A stretch of DNA of 64,000 nucleotides from positions 6,758,001 through 6,822,000 of the forward strand of contig NZ_LT607409.1 of assembly GCF_900091505.1 (NCBI RefSeq), read 5' to 3'. This stretch comes from Micromonospora chokoriensis (GTDB taxonomy: Bacteria; Actinomycetota; Actinomycetes; Mycobacteriales; Micromonosporaceae). Position numbers and translations under genes: made by a program. This document shows, piece after piece, positions 26,481 through 35,079 of this stretch (within the stretch, counting starts at the first letter, position 1; every line of letters begins with the position of its first letter). Under the pieces are notes generated by a model. That model had not been told where the DNA came from. It searched no databases and saw nothing but the letters and a program-made list of their open reading frames with translations.

Positions 26481-27530
26481 TCAAGCGACCAGCGGGCGCG
26501 GCTCCGGAACCGCGCGCAACCTCTCCAGAGCGGCGATCGCCACACCCCGGGCACCGGCCATGTCCCGGTCCGGCACCAACGCGAAGGTGGCCACGGCCGC
26601 CTGCTCCTCACGCAACACCGTGTGCTCGCGGACCGTCGCCAGGAACCAGTCCCGGAACTCCGGCGCCGCCTCGACCACCCCACCACCCACGAAGTACGCG
26701 TGCGGGTCGGTGAAGTTCGCCGCCACCGTGAACAGCCGCCCCAGCGCCATCGCCTGCTGGGTGAACAGGTCCCGGGCGAGGGCGTCGCCCCGTTCGCCGT
26801 ACCCGCGCACCAGCTTCGCCGCCCGAGCCAGCGGTTCGGCGGCGAGCGGGTGGTCCGGGTACCGGGTCAGCCAGTACGGCAGCAGGTTGCGCTCGATGCC
26901 GGTCAGCGAGGCGACGCTCTCGACGTCACCGGTGAAGCCGCAGGCGCAGGTGGGCTCCGGCTGGCCCGGGCCGAGCAGCCCGGTCAGCGGGACGTGCACG
27001 TGACCGAGTTCCCCGGCCATGCCGGCCGCACCGGCGATCACCCGACCACTCTCCACCACGCCGCCACCGAGGCCGGTGCCGACGATCGCGGAGACCGACG
27101 ACCGGGTCATCGCCTCGCTGCCGAAGTGCACGTGGTGCGCGTAGAGCGCCGCCGCGTTGCCGTCGTTGTGGTAGATCACCGGCAGGCCGAGTCGTCGTTC
27201 CAGCGCTCCGCGTACGTCGAAGCCCCGCCAGGCCGGCTGGGAGAAGTTGGTCGAACCCCGGGACGAGATGACCCCGTCGGCGCTGGCCGGGCCGGGGGTG
27301 TCCAACCCGACCGCCTGGACCAGTTCGCGCGGCACCCCGGTCTGCGCCAGGGCACCGTCCAGCGCCCGGGCCAGCGCCTCGATCGCCGCGTCCGGGCCGG
27401 CCTGCACCTCGCTGGGGATCTCCAGCAGCCCGTCCACCAGGAACCGGCCGTCCACCGTCAGCACTGTGGCGTTGTTGCTCGTGCCGCCGTTGTCCAACCC
27501 GACGACCACCGGCACCCCTGCGCTGCCCAC
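26481..27530 (-). CDS. ROK-family sugar kinase / N-acetylhexosamine kinase-like protein
   Basis: A 349-aa ROK protein without the DNA-binding domain of ROK repressors, so a kinase is more likely than a regulator. Seen are VVGLDNGGTSNNATVL (phosphate 1), NDGNAAAL, IVGTGLGGGVV (phosphate 2) and the catalytic-site GELGHVHV. The zinc motif CxCGxxGCxE reads CACGFTGDVE, so the third Cys is Asp. This is unusual and could weaken zinc binding. GGAGG lies 8 nt before the GTG at 27530. The sugar substrate is unknown and no sugar transporter is adjacent. Confidence 0.85.
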   Translation of the reverse strand: MGSAGVPVVVGLDNGGTSNNATVLTVDGRFLVDGLLEIPSEVQAGPDAAIEALARALDGALAQTGVPRELVQAVGLDTPGPASADGVISSRGSTNFSQPAWRGFDVRGALERRLGLPVIYHNDGNAAALYAHHVHFGSEAMTRSSVSAIVGTGLGGGVVESGRVIAGAAGMAGELGHVHVPLTGLLGPGQPEPTCACGFTGDVESVASLTGIERNLLPYWLTRYPDHPLAAEPLARAAKLVRGYGERGDALARDLFTQQAMALGRLFTVAANFTDPHAYFVGGGVVEAAPEFRDWFLATVREHTVLREEQAAVATFALVPDRDMAGARGVAIAALERLRAVPEPRPLVA

Positions 27531-27671
27531 CGAAACCGCCTCCCGCCGTCATGAGTGTGAGCCGAGGCTAGTGCCAAGCCCTCTCCCCCGCCACGCCCGA
27601 CCACCCACCCACCCACGCCCACCCCGCCCCACCCACGCCCGCCCTTCCCCTGCCCACCCCACCCCTTCCCC

Positions 27672-27746
27672 GTCGATCATGGAGTTGTGGTGGGTGACAA
27701 ACAACGCACCATGGCGCCAACCGGACACCACAACTCCATGATCGAC
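27672..27746. repeat. Palindromic element, family B copy 1
   Basis: Arms at 27672-27692 and 27726-27746 (GTCGATCATGGAGTTGTGGTG and its exact complement, 21 bp) enclose a 33-bp loop. It lies 67 bp past the 3' end of the PrmC-like operon and upstream of the ROK gene. It is flanked on the left by C-rich tracts (27590-27670) and on the right by G-rich tracts (27748-27835), which are themselves roughly complementary. The 283-bp intergenic stretch holds no gene. Confidence 0.88.
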
Positions 27747-27813
27747 CGGGTGGGGGTGGGGCCGGGGCGGGCCGGGGCGGGGCCGGGGCGGGCCGGGGTG
27801 GGGTGGGGTGGGT

Positions 27814-28659
27814 TTAGGTGGGGTGGCGGGCTACTACTGCTGTGGCGTCCAGGTTTTCGTCGTGGCGCACGGCGGGGATCAGGCCGGCGACGTGGAACGC
27901 GGCGCAGAGCATCGGCACCTGGGTGGTGCCGGCCTCGACCACCAGGTGTCCTCCCGGGGCCAACCATTCGGCCGCGTCGACGCCCACCCGGCGCAGCACG
28001 GAGAGCCCGTCCGGCCCGCCGTCGAGCGCCACCGGGGCCTCGTGCAGCCGCGCCTCCGAAGGCATCAGCGCCACCGCCTCGGTCGGCACGTACGGGGCGT
28101 TGCAGACGACGAGGTCCAACCGACCCCGCCACTGCGGGGGCAGCGGCGCGAAGAGGTCGCCCTCGTACACCTCGACGTTCAGCCCGTCCACGTTGCGCCG
28201 CGCACACGCCACCGCCGCCGGGTCGATGTCGGCGGCGGCCAGCCAGCGTGGCGTGAGTCGGTGGGCCAGCGCGACGGTGGTGGCGCCGGAGCCGCAGCAG
28301 AGGTCCACCACGGCCGGGGTCGGGCCGGTCACCTCGACCGCCACCTCGACCAGCAGGGCGGTCCGGGCGCGCGGGACGAAGACGCCGGCGTCGACGGCGA
28401 TCCGCAGGCCGGCGAACTCGGCCCACCCGAGCAGGTACTCCAGCGGTTCGCCGGCCACCCGACGGTCGGTGAGGTCGGCCAACGTGGCCGGGGAGTCGGC
28501 GGCGGCCAGCAGCAGCTCGGCCTCGTCCTCGGCGTAGACGCAGCCGGCGGCGCGCAGACGGCCCACGAGAGCGGCCCTGTCCCGGGGACGACTGATCTCG
28601 CCTGACGCCTGTCGGGGGCCGCCGTCGCGTACGGCGTCGCTCGGGGACGGTGGTGGCAC
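27814..28659 (-). CDS. PrmC-related protein (glutamine N5) methyltransferase family
   Basis: A 281-aa SAM-dependent methyltransferase of the HemK/PrmC superfamily. The N-terminal helical part ends at RRVAGEPLEYLLGWAEFAGLRI, then the SAM site VVDLCCGSGATTVALA and DLVVCNAPYVPTEA follow. The catalytic loop reads NAPY instead of NPPY, the version I associate with the actinobacterial PrmC-related subfamily. Its substrate is therefore uncertain and true PrmC is expected elsewhere. The GTG at 28659 has GAGG 6 nt upstream and lies 8 bp after the preceding gamma-lyase gene, so the two are co-transcribed. Confidence 0.88.
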   Translation of the reverse strand: MPPPSPSDAVRDGGPRQASGEISRPRDRAALVGRLRAAGCVYAEDEAELLLAAADSPATLADLTDRRVAGEPLEYLLGWAEFAGLRIAVDAGVFVPRARTALLVEVAVEVTGPTPAVVDLCCGSGATTVALAHRLTPRWLAAADIDPAAVACARRNVDGLNVEVYEGDLFAPLPPQWRGRLDLVVCNAPYVPTEAVALMPSEARLHEAPVALDGGPDGLSVLRRVGVDAAEWLAPGGHLVVEAGTTQVPMLCAAFHVAGLIPAVRHDENLDATAVVARHPT

Positions 28660-28667
28660 CGGCGACC

Positions 28668-29786
28668 TCAGACCGGCCCGGCCGCGTCCAGGGCGGCGGC
28701 GATGTCGGCCACCAGGTCCGCGGTGTCCTCGGCCCCGCAGGAGAGCCGGACGAAGCCCGGCGCGGTGTCGTCGCCCCACTGCTCCCGGCGGTCCGCCGTG
28801 GTGTGCAGGCCGCCGAAGGAGGTCGCCGCCGCCACCAGCCGGGCGGCCTCGATGAACCGGCCCACCCGTTCGGCGCTGCCCAGGTCGAACGAGAGCACCC
28901 CCGGTATCCGGCGCATCTGGGCCGAGGCCACCGGGTAGGCCGGGTCGTCCGGCCGCCCCGGCCAGCGCAGGCCCGTCACATCCGGACGGCCGGCGAGCAG
29001 GTCGACGACGGCCGCGGCGTTCGCGCTCTGCCGGGCCAGCCGGAGGTCGAGGGTGGCCAGCGACCGGTGTGCCAGCCAGGCGTCGAACGCCCCCGGAACC
29101 GAACCGGTGGTCGTCCGCCAGGTCGTCACCGCGGTGATCAGCTCGGCGGACCGGCTGACCAGGTAACCCAGCAGCAGGTCGGAGTGGCCGGTGAGCGCCT
29201 TCGTGCCGGAGGCGACCACCAGGTCGGCGCCGAGGTCGAGTGGGCGCTGACCGAGCGGGGTGGCCGTGGTGTTGTCCACCGCGAGCAGCGCGCCGGCGGC
29301 GTGCGCCCTCTCCGCCAGGGCCGCCACGTCGACCACGTCCAGACCCGGGTTGGCCGGCGTCTCCACCAGCACCAGCCGGACACCCTCGAACGACGGGTAC
29401 GGCCCGACGGTCGGCACGAAGAGCACCCGGACGCCGATCGCCTCCAGCACGTCGGTGGCGAACGCCCGGACCGGGAAGTAGCCGTCGGTGGGCAGCACCA
29501 CGGTGTCCCCGGGGCGCAGCAGGGTCAGCAGCAGGCCGGTGATGGCCGCCTGACCGGTGGCGAAGACGCGGCACTCACCGCCCTCCAACTCGCCCACGGC
29601 GGCCTCCAGCAGCCGCCGGGTCGGGTTGTCCGGGCGACCGTAGCCGTTCGGCGACGTGCTCGGGCCCTGGAACGGGTCGAGGTGGTACGGCGCGGCGAAG
29701 ACCGGCCCCGGCAGGAACGGATCGCCTGGTTTGGCCTCCGGCAGGCCGGCGCGTACGCAGCGGGTGCCGTCTCCCCACTCGCTCAT
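28668..29786 (-). CDS. Cystathionine gamma-lyase-like PLP enzyme
   Basis: A 372-aa enzyme of the Cys/Met metabolism PLP family: YGRPDNPTRRLLE, CRVFATGQAAITG, VDNTTATPLGQRPLDLGADLVV, and the PLP lysine in SGTKALTGHSD. The late GFVRLSCGAEDTADLVADI segment is also typical. Members split cystathionine to Cys, 2-oxobutyrate and ammonia; the 2-oxobutyrate would also feed isoleucine synthesis. Exact specificity cannot be read from sequence. GAGG lies 6 nt before the ATG at 29786, just after gpsA, so gpsA, this gene and the methyltransferase form one transcript. Confidence 0.88.
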   Translation of the reverse strand: MSEWGDGTRCVRAGLPEAKPGDPFLPGPVFAAPYHLDPFQGPSTSPNGYGRPDNPTRRLLEAAVGELEGGECRVFATGQAAITGLLLTLLRPGDTVVLPTDGYFPVRAFATDVLEAIGVRVLFVPTVGPYPSFEGVRLVLVETPANPGLDVVDVAALAERAHAAGALLAVDNTTATPLGQRPLDLGADLVVASGTKALTGHSDLLLGYLVSRSAELITAVTTWRTTTGSVPGAFDAWLAHRSLATLDLRLARQSANAAAVVDLLAGRPDVTGLRWPGRPDDPAYPVASAQMRRIPGVLSFDLGSAERVGRFIEAARLVAAATSFGGLHTTADRREQWGDDTAPGFVRLSCGAEDTADLVADIAAALDAAGPV

Positions 29787-29793
29787 CGGATCC

Positions 29794-30801
29794 TCACTCG
29801 TACGACTCGGGCTTGGCGGTGCGGCTCATCAGGGTCTCCACGGCGAGGCGCGGATCCATCCCCTCGTGGCAGATCCGCTCGACGTGCTCGGTGATCGGCA
29901 TCTCCACACCGTGCGCGCGGGCCAGGTCACGGATCGCCAGGCAGCTCTTCACGCCCTCGGCGGTCTGCCGGGTGGCGGTCTGGGCCTGCTCCAGCGTCTC
30001 GCCCCGGCCCAGGTGTTCCCCGAAGGTGCGGTTGCGGGCCAGCGGGGAGGAGCAGGAGGCGACCAGGTCACCCATGCCCGCCAGGCCGGCGAAGGTGATC
30101 GGGTCCGCGCCGAGCGCCACGCCCAGCCGGGCCGTCTCGGCCAGCCCTCGGGTCATCAGCATGGCCCGGGTGTTGTCGCCGAAACCCATCGCCGTGGCGA
30201 TGCCGTACGACAGGGCGATCACGTTCTTGACCGCCCCGCCCAGCTCACAGCCGATCACGTCGTCGTTGGTGTACGGGCGCAGGTACGGCGTCCGGATCGA
30301 CGCCTGCACGAGCGCCGTACGGTGACCGTTGGTTCCGGCGACCACTGTCGCGGCGGGCTGCTCGGCGGCGATCTCCGGGGCCAGGTTCGGACCGGACACC
30401 ACGACGACCCGGTCGGCGGCGACGCCCGCGGTCTCCACGATGACCTCGCTCATCCGCTTGGTGGTGCCCAGCTCGATGCCCTTCATCAGCGACACCAGGG
30501 TGGAGTCCGGGTGCAGGTGCCCGGCCCACTCGGCGAGGTTGCCCCGCAGGGTCTGCGACGGCACCGCGAGGACCACCACCTCGGCGCCGGTGATCGCCTC
30601 GGCGGCGTCTGCGGTGGCGGTGACCCGGGCCGGCAGCAGCAGGTCCGGCAGGTACTCCGGGTTGCGGCGCTCGGACCTGATGCTCTCGGCGACCGGCGCG
30701 CGGCGGGCCCACACCGTCACGTCCCTCCCCGCGTCGGCGAGGATCTTGGCGAACGCGGTGCCCCAGGAACCGGCGCCGAGCACCGCGACATGCCCGCTCA
30801 T
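29794..30801 (-). CDS. gpsA: Glycerol-3-phosphate dehydrogenase [NAD(P)+]
   Basis: Reduces dihydroxyacetone phosphate to sn-glycerol 3-phosphate, the backbone for phospholipids. The N-terminal Rossmann motif is HVAVLGAGSWGTAFAKILAD, followed by VLAVPSQTLR, SLMKGIE, SGPNLAPEIA, GCELGGAVKNVIALSYGI (catalytic Lys) and LAGMGDLVASCSSPLARNR. The 335-aa length is normal. The ATG at 30801 has GGAG 7 nt upstream; a longer frame is non-coding. The acyltransferase gene just upstream supplies the next step in phospholipid synthesis. Confidence 0.97.
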   Translation of the reverse strand: MSGHVAVLGAGSWGTAFAKILADAGRDVTVWARRAPVAESIRSERRNPEYLPDLLLPARVTATADAAEAITGAEVVVLAVPSQTLRGNLAEWAGHLHPDSTLVSLMKGIELGTTKRMSEVIVETAGVAADRVVVVSGPNLAPEIAAEQPAATVVAGTNGHRTALVQASIRTPYLRPYTNDDVIGCELGGAVKNVIALSYGIATAMGFGDNTRAMLMTRGLAETARLGVALGADPITFAGLAGMGDLVASCSSPLARNRTFGEHLGRGETLEQAQTATRQTAEGVKSCLAIRDLARAHGVEMPITEHVERICHEGMDPRLAVETLMSRTAKPESYE

Positions 30802-30856
30802 TCCGCCGCTCCGTCTCGCGTCACGGCGGCCCGGACGGCACCACTGCTTCGCTCGC

Positions 30857-31594
30857 TCATGCCGCTTCGCCCCGCTGCTCACGGCCGACGGAGGACCGGG
30901 CCGGTCGCTCCCACAGCGGCGGCGGTGTGCCACCACGGATCTCGGCGAGCATGTCCCGCAGCCGCAACATGATGGTGTCCGTCATCTCTTCGAGGGTGGC
31001 CCGGGTCGGTTGGGCGTCGGCCCACCGGCTCAGGTCGATCGGTTCCCCGGCGACGACGGTCACCGGGATCCGGGGGCGCAGGCTCACCCGGCTGGTCCGG
31101 GGATCGAAGATCTGCTCCGGCCCCCACATCACCACCGGCACGACGGGCGCGCCGGTGGCCAGGGCGAGCCGGGCCGCGCCGGTCTTGGCCTTCATCGGCC
31201 ACAGCTCCGGCTGCCGGGTGGTGGTGCCCTCCGGGTAGATCACCACGGCGCCGCCCTGGTCGAGCGCGCCGACCAACGCGTCCAGCGAGCGGACCGCGTC
31301 GACGCTGCCCCGCTCGACCGGGATCTGCCGGCACCGGTGCAGGATCCAGCCGACCACCGGCACCCGGAACACGCTGGCCTTGCCCAGGTACTGCGGCCAG
31401 CGCCCGGAGTCGTAGATGAAGTGCGCGGAGACCAGCGGATCGGCGTGCGAGAGGTGGTTCGCCACGATGATCACGCCACCGTCGCCGCCGAGGTGTTCCT
31501 GACCACTCCAGGTCCGGCGGGTCCACACGGTCATCACGGGCTTGACCAGCCCCACGGCGAACCGTTGCCAGAATCCCAGCCTTCGCCGTGCCAC
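30857..31594 (-). CDS. Lysophospholipid/1-acyl-glycerol-3-phosphate acyltransferase (PlsC-like)
   Basis: A 245-aa membrane-associated acyltransferase with the four PlsC blocks: NHLSHADPL (HX4D-like), GKASVFRVPVVGWILHRCRQIPVER, YPEGTTTRQPEL and VPVVMWGPEQ. It would acylate lysophosphatidic acid in phospholipid synthesis, in keeping with gpsA downstream. The GTG at 31594 is preceded by GAGGAGG at 4 nt, so the 17-residue upstream extension is not used. It diverges from cofC with 128 bp between. Confidence 0.92.
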   Translation of the reverse strand: MARRRLGFWQRFAVGLVKPVMTVWTRRTWSGQEHLGGDGGVIIVANHLSHADPLVSAHFIYDSGRWPQYLGKASVFRVPVVGWILHRCRQIPVERGSVDAVRSLDALVGALDQGGAVVIYPEGTTTRQPELWPMKAKTGAARLALATGAPVVPVVMWGPEQIFDPRTSRVSLRPRIPVTVVAGEPIDLSRWADAQPTRATLEEMTDTIMLRLRDMLAEIRGGTPPPLWERPARSSVGREQRGEAA

Positions 31595-31722
31595 TGTGCC
31601 TCCTCGTCGCGCCCCAACCCCGCCGCGAAACTCCGTCCGCGACACCCGCAGCGGAAATCATGCCTGCTCGCCCCCGGTACGGCCAGCGAGGGTCCCGTCG
31701 TCCGGCTGGCAGGATTGCGGAC

Positions 31723-32370
31723 GTGAGTCAGCCGAGGTGGGCCGTGGTGGTCCCGGTGAAGCATCTGGGCGCGGCCAAGAGCCGGCTGCGGGGCGCGCTG
31801 TCCGGCGTACCCCACGAGGATCTGGCGCTGGCCCTGGCGGCCGACACCCTGCGCGCGGTGCTGGCCTGCCCGGCGGTCGCCGAGGCCCTGGTGGTCACCG
31901 ACGACGCCCGGGTGACGGCGGCGGCGCGGGCGGCGGGCGCGCGGGTGCTGCCCGACGGGCCGGACGCCGGCCTGAACGCGGCGTTGCGGCACGGCGCCGC
32001 CGGGGCCACCGCCGGGTGGGTGGCCGGGCTCACCGCGGACCTGCCGGCGCTGCGCCCGGCCGAGCTGGCCGGCGCGCTGCTCGCGGCGCAGAACGGCCGA
32101 CCGGGGGTACGCCGCTTCGTGCCGGACGCGCCCGGCAGCGGCACGGTCCTGCTCACCGCCCCGCCCGGCGTTCCGCTGGATCCCCGTTTCGGGGTGGGCT
32201 CGGCGGTCGCGCACGCGGCGAGCGGTGCGCTGCCCCTGACCGGGGACTGGCCCAGCCTGCGCCGGGACGTGGACACTCCCACGGACCTGGCCGCCGCCAC
32301 CCGGCTCGGGCTGGGCCCGCACACCGCCGCACTCGTCGCCGCCGGTCATCCCGCACGCTCCGCGGGCTGA
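31723..32370 (+). CDS. cofC: Phosphoenolpyruvate/2-phospho-L-lactate guanylyltransferase (F420 synthesis)
   Basis: Catalyses GTP-dependent activation in coenzyme F420 synthesis (CofC, called FbiD in mycobacteria). The 215-aa nucleotidyltransferase starts SQPRWAVVVPVKHLGAAKSRL, followed by VVTDDARV, LTADLPALRP, PDAPGSGTVLLTA and DVDTPTDL. It occupies the fbiD slot between gpsA and ppk, as in M. tuberculosis. The GTG at 31723 has AGGA 8 nt upstream, which can also be read as a CAGGAT -10 element 7 nt away. The stop codon falls in a 26-bp tandem repeat. Confidence 0.93.
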   Translation: MSQPRWAVVVPVKHLGAAKSRLRGALSGVPHEDLALALAADTLRAVLACPAVAEALVVTDDARVTAAARAAGARVLPDGPDAGLNAALRHGAAGATAGWVAGLTADLPALRPAELAGALLAAQNGRPGVRRFVPDAPGSGTVLLTAPPGVPLDPRFGVGSAVAHAASGALPLTGDWPSLRRDVDTPTDLAAATRLGLGPHTAALVAAGHPARSAG

Positions 32371-32431
32371 ACCGCCCGGCCCACACCGCGGGCTGAACCG
32401 CCCGGCACGCTCCGCGGGCTGACCCGGCCGG
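32354..32431. repeat. 26-bp tandem repeat across cofC stop
   Basis: Three copies of a 26-bp unit (CACGCTCCGCGGGCTGAACC and variants) run from inside the last codons of cofC, over its TGA at 32368-32370, to the start of the next gene's promoter. The extra copies add only non-coding sequence. Confidence 0.85.
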
Positions 32432-32445
32432 TGTACGGTGCCAGC

Positions 32446-32643
32446 ATGCAGGGCACGGTGGCCAGCTACGACGCGGCGACGCGCAGCGGTGTCCTGCTGC
32501 TCGACGACGGCACCGAGATGCGCTTCCCCGCACGGGCCTTCGACGCCTCCGGGCTGCGGCTTCTCCGGCTCGGGCAGCGGGTGCGCATCGACACGGATCC
32601 CGACGGCACGGTCGTCCGGGTGACATTGCCGACGATGATCTGA
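32446..32643 (+). CDS. Small cold-shock/OB-fold-like protein (65 aa)
   Basis: The sequence MQGTVASYDAATRSGVLLLDDG begins like a cold-shock domain (GTV, aromatic, then SG in the first strand), and continues FPARAFDASGLRLLRLGQRVRIDTD. This resembles the C-terminal part of an OB fold, but the usual RNA-binding aromatic patch is incomplete. It may bind nucleic acid or may be a reduced paralogue. No ribosome site is visible; TACGGT lies 6 nt before the ATG, so a leaderless transcript is likely. It precedes ppk. Confidence 0.7.
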   Translation: MQGTVASYDAATRSGVLLLDDGTEMRFPARAFDASGLRLLRLGQRVRIDTDPDGTVVRVTLPTMI

Positions 32644-32657
32644 ACCGTCGGGCCCAA

Positions 32658-32691
32658 GTTCATTTTGCGTTCACCGTAATCGGGTGATTAT
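32658..32691 (+). promoter_or_regulatory. Probable PHO box and -10 element of ppk
   Basis: Two direct repeats, GTTCATTTTGC (32658-32668) and GTTCACCGTAA (32669-32679), follow each other with an 11-bp period. This is the layout of PhoP-binding PHO boxes in Streptomyces. A GATTAT -10 element (32686-32691) lies 6 nt before the ppk GTG. The direct repeats would overlap the -35 region, as in known PhoP-activated promoters. Confidence 0.7.
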
Positions 32692-32697
32692 GAGCGG

Positions 32698-35055
32698 GTG
32701 AGCACCCCTCGCGAGAACCCGGCCCGCCAGCCCTCCTCCGATCTCCGCAACGGTTCCCGCGCGCGCGGCACCGACGGCCGCTTCCGCCCGTCCCGCGCCG
32801 AACGGGCGGGCGCCGCCCGCGCCGACACCCTCGCCGACGACCCGGGGGCCGCCTCCTCCGGGCTGGACGAGGTCCTCGACCCCGTGCCGACCAGCGACGA
32901 GGTGGACGCCCCCGCCGCCGCTGGCGCCCACCCGGTCCTGCCGGACGACCTCCCGACCGCCGCCGCAGCGCAGGACGACGAACCGCCGGCGCCGCTGCCC
33001 GAGGACCGGTTCCTCAACCGGGAACTCTCCTGGCTCGACTTCAACGCCCGGGTGCTCACCCTCGCCGAGGACCAGCGCACCCCACTGCTCGAAAGGGCCA
33101 AGTTCCTGGCGATCTTCGCCAGCAACCTGGACGAGTTCTTCATGGTGCGGATCGCCGGGCTGAAGCGGCGGCTCTCCGCCGGCCTGCCGGTGCGCGGCGG
33201 GGACCGGCTGCCCCTGCGTACCCAGTTGGAGCTGATCGCGGAGCGCACGGCCGCGCTGGTCGCCCGGCACGCCGCCTGCTTCGTGGACGACGTGCTGCCG
33301 AAGCTGGCGGCCGAGGACATCCGCATCCTGCGCTGGGGCGAACTGGGCGACCCGGAGCGGGAACGGCTACGGACCTACTTCCGGGAGCACATCTTCCCGG
33401 TGCTGACCCCGCTCGCGGTGGACCCGGCGCACCCGTTCCCGTACATCTCGGGGCGGTCGCTGAACCTGGCGGTGGCGGTTCGTGACCCCGACGGCGGCTC
33501 CGAGCTGTTCGCCCGGGTGAAGGTGCCCAACAACGTCCCCCGCTTCGTCCGGGTGGACCGGGACCAGCCGGGCGTACGGATGCTGCCGGTGGAGGACCTG
33601 ATCTCGGTGCACCTGGGGCAGCTGTTCAGTGGCATGCAGGTGGTCGAGTGCCACCTGTTCCGCGTCACCCGTAACGCCGAGGTCGAGGTCGACGAGGACC
33701 GCGACGAGGACCTGTTGCAGGCCCTCGAACGCGAACTGGCCCGACGGCGGTTCGGCCCGCCGGTCCGGCTGGAGGTGGCCGCCTCCATCTCCGACCACAT
33801 GTTGGAGCTTCTCGTCCGCGAGTTGGACATGGACGACCAGGACGTGCTGCGGGTGCCCGGGTTGCTGGACCTGTCCGCGCTGTGGCAGGTCTACGGCGAG
33901 GCCGACCGACCGGACCTCAAGGACCCGCCGTTCGTGCCGGCCACCCATCCCCGGCTCGCCGAGGGCGAGGTGCCCCGCAGCGTCTTCGCCACCCTGCGCG
34001 ACGGGGACATCCTGGTGCACCACCCGTACCACTCGTTCGCGACGAGCGTGCAGCGCTTCATCGAGCAGGCCGCCGCCGACCCGAACGTGCTGGCCATCAA
34101 GCAGACCCTCTACCGCACCAGCGGCGACTCCCCGATCGTCGACGCGCTGGTCGACGCGGCCGCCGCCGGCAAGCAGGTGGTGGTGCTGGTGGAGGTGAAG
34201 GCCCGCTTCGACGAGGTGGCCAACATCGGCTGGGCGCGCACGTTGGAACGGGCCGGCTGTCACGTGGTGTACGGCCTGGTCGGGCTGAAGACGCACTGCA
34301 AGACCGCGCTGGTGGTCCGCCAGGAGGGCAACCAGATCCGCCGGTACTGCCACATCGGCACGGGCAACTACCACCCGAAGACCGCCCGGATGTACGAGGA
34401 CTTCGGGATGCTCACCGCCGACCCGGAGATCGGCGCGGACCTCACCGACCTGTTCAACGTGCTGACCGGGTACAGCCGGCAGACCGCGTACCGGCGGTTG
34501 CTGGTCGCCCCGCAGGGCATCCGTAGCGGCCTCATCGAGCGGATCGAGCGGGAGATCTCGCACGTCCGTCTGGGCATGCCCGGCCTGGTCCAGTTCAAGG
34601 TCAATTCGCTGGTGGACGAGGGGGTGACCGACGCGCTGTACCGGGCCTCCCAGGCCGGCGTCCACGTCGACCTGCTCATCCGGGGGATGTGCACGCTGCG
34701 GCCCGGGGTGCCCGGGCTGTCGGAGAACATCCGCGTGCGCTCGATCCTCGGCCGCTTCCTGGAGCATTCCCGGGTCTTCCGGTTCGGCAACAACGGCGAG
34801 GCCGAGTTCTGGATGGGATCGGCGGACCTGATGCACCGCAACCTGGACCGTCGGGTGGAGGCCCTGGTGCAGGTCAGCGATCCGATCGCCCGCGCCGAAC
34901 TGGACCAGGTGCTGACCGCCGCGATGAGCCCCGACGTGGACGCGTTCGAGCTGCACAGCGACGGCAGTTGGACCCGGCACACCAGCGCCGACGACAACAC
35001 CCGGGCGCACCTACAGGAACTGTTGCTGCGCCGCGTCGGTGGCACGGCCGGCTGA
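32698..35055 (+). CDS. ppk1: Polyphosphate kinase 1
   Basis: Makes polyphosphate from ATP, reversibly. The 785-aa protein has about 100 extra N-terminal residues rich in Ala, Pro and Asp, then the family core. NRELSWLDFNARVL and FFMVRIAGLKRRL mark the N domain, PHIFP-type HIFPVLTPLAVDPAHPFPYISGRSLN follows, then RTSGDSPIVDAL, the autophosphorylated-His region KTHCKTALVVRQEG to RYCHIGTGNYHPKTARMYED, and RGMCTLRPGVPGLSENI. The GTG at 32698 has no ribosome site but a -10 element 6 nt upstream. A PHO box suggests phosphate-starvation control. It heads a module with CYTH-CHAD and mutT1. Confidence 0.96.
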   Translation: MSTPRENPARQPSSDLRNGSRARGTDGRFRPSRAERAGAARADTLADDPGAASSGLDEVLDPVPTSDEVDAPAAAGAHPVLPDDLPTAAAAQDDEPPAPLPEDRFLNRELSWLDFNARVLTLAEDQRTPLLERAKFLAIFASNLDEFFMVRIAGLKRRLSAGLPVRGGDRLPLRTQLELIAERTAALVARHAACFVDDVLPKLAAEDIRILRWGELGDPERERLRTYFREHIFPVLTPLAVDPAHPFPYISGRSLNLAVAVRDPDGGSELFARVKVPNNVPRFVRVDRDQPGVRMLPVEDLISVHLGQLFSGMQVVECHLFRVTRNAEVEVDEDRDEDLLQALERELARRRFGPPVRLEVAASISDHMLELLVRELDMDDQDVLRVPGLLDLSALWQVYGEADRPDLKDPPFVPATHPRLAEGEVPRSVFATLRDGDILVHHPYHSFATSVQRFIEQAAADPNVLAIKQTLYRTSGDSPIVDALVDAAAAGKQVVVLVEVKARFDEVANIGWARTLERAGCHVVYGLVGLKTHCKTALVVRQEGNQIRRYCHIGTGNYHPKTARMYEDFGMLTADPEIGADLTDLFNVLTGYSRQTAYRRLLVAPQGIRSGLIERIEREISHVRLGMPGLVQFKVNSLVDEGVTDALYRASQAGVHVDLLIRGMCTLRPGVPGLSENIRVRSILGRFLEHSRVFRFGNNGEAEFWMGSADLMHRNLDRRVEALVQVSDPIARAELDQVLTAAMSPDVDAFELHSDGSWTRHTSADDNTRAHLQELLLRRVGGTAG

Positions 35056-35079
35056 CCGATCACCGCATAGGCTGGGTTG

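Noticed and set aside
30802..30936. Upstream extension of gpsA
   Set aside because: The Rossmann motif starts at the ATG at 30801 and the extension overlaps the 3' end of the acyltransferase gene.
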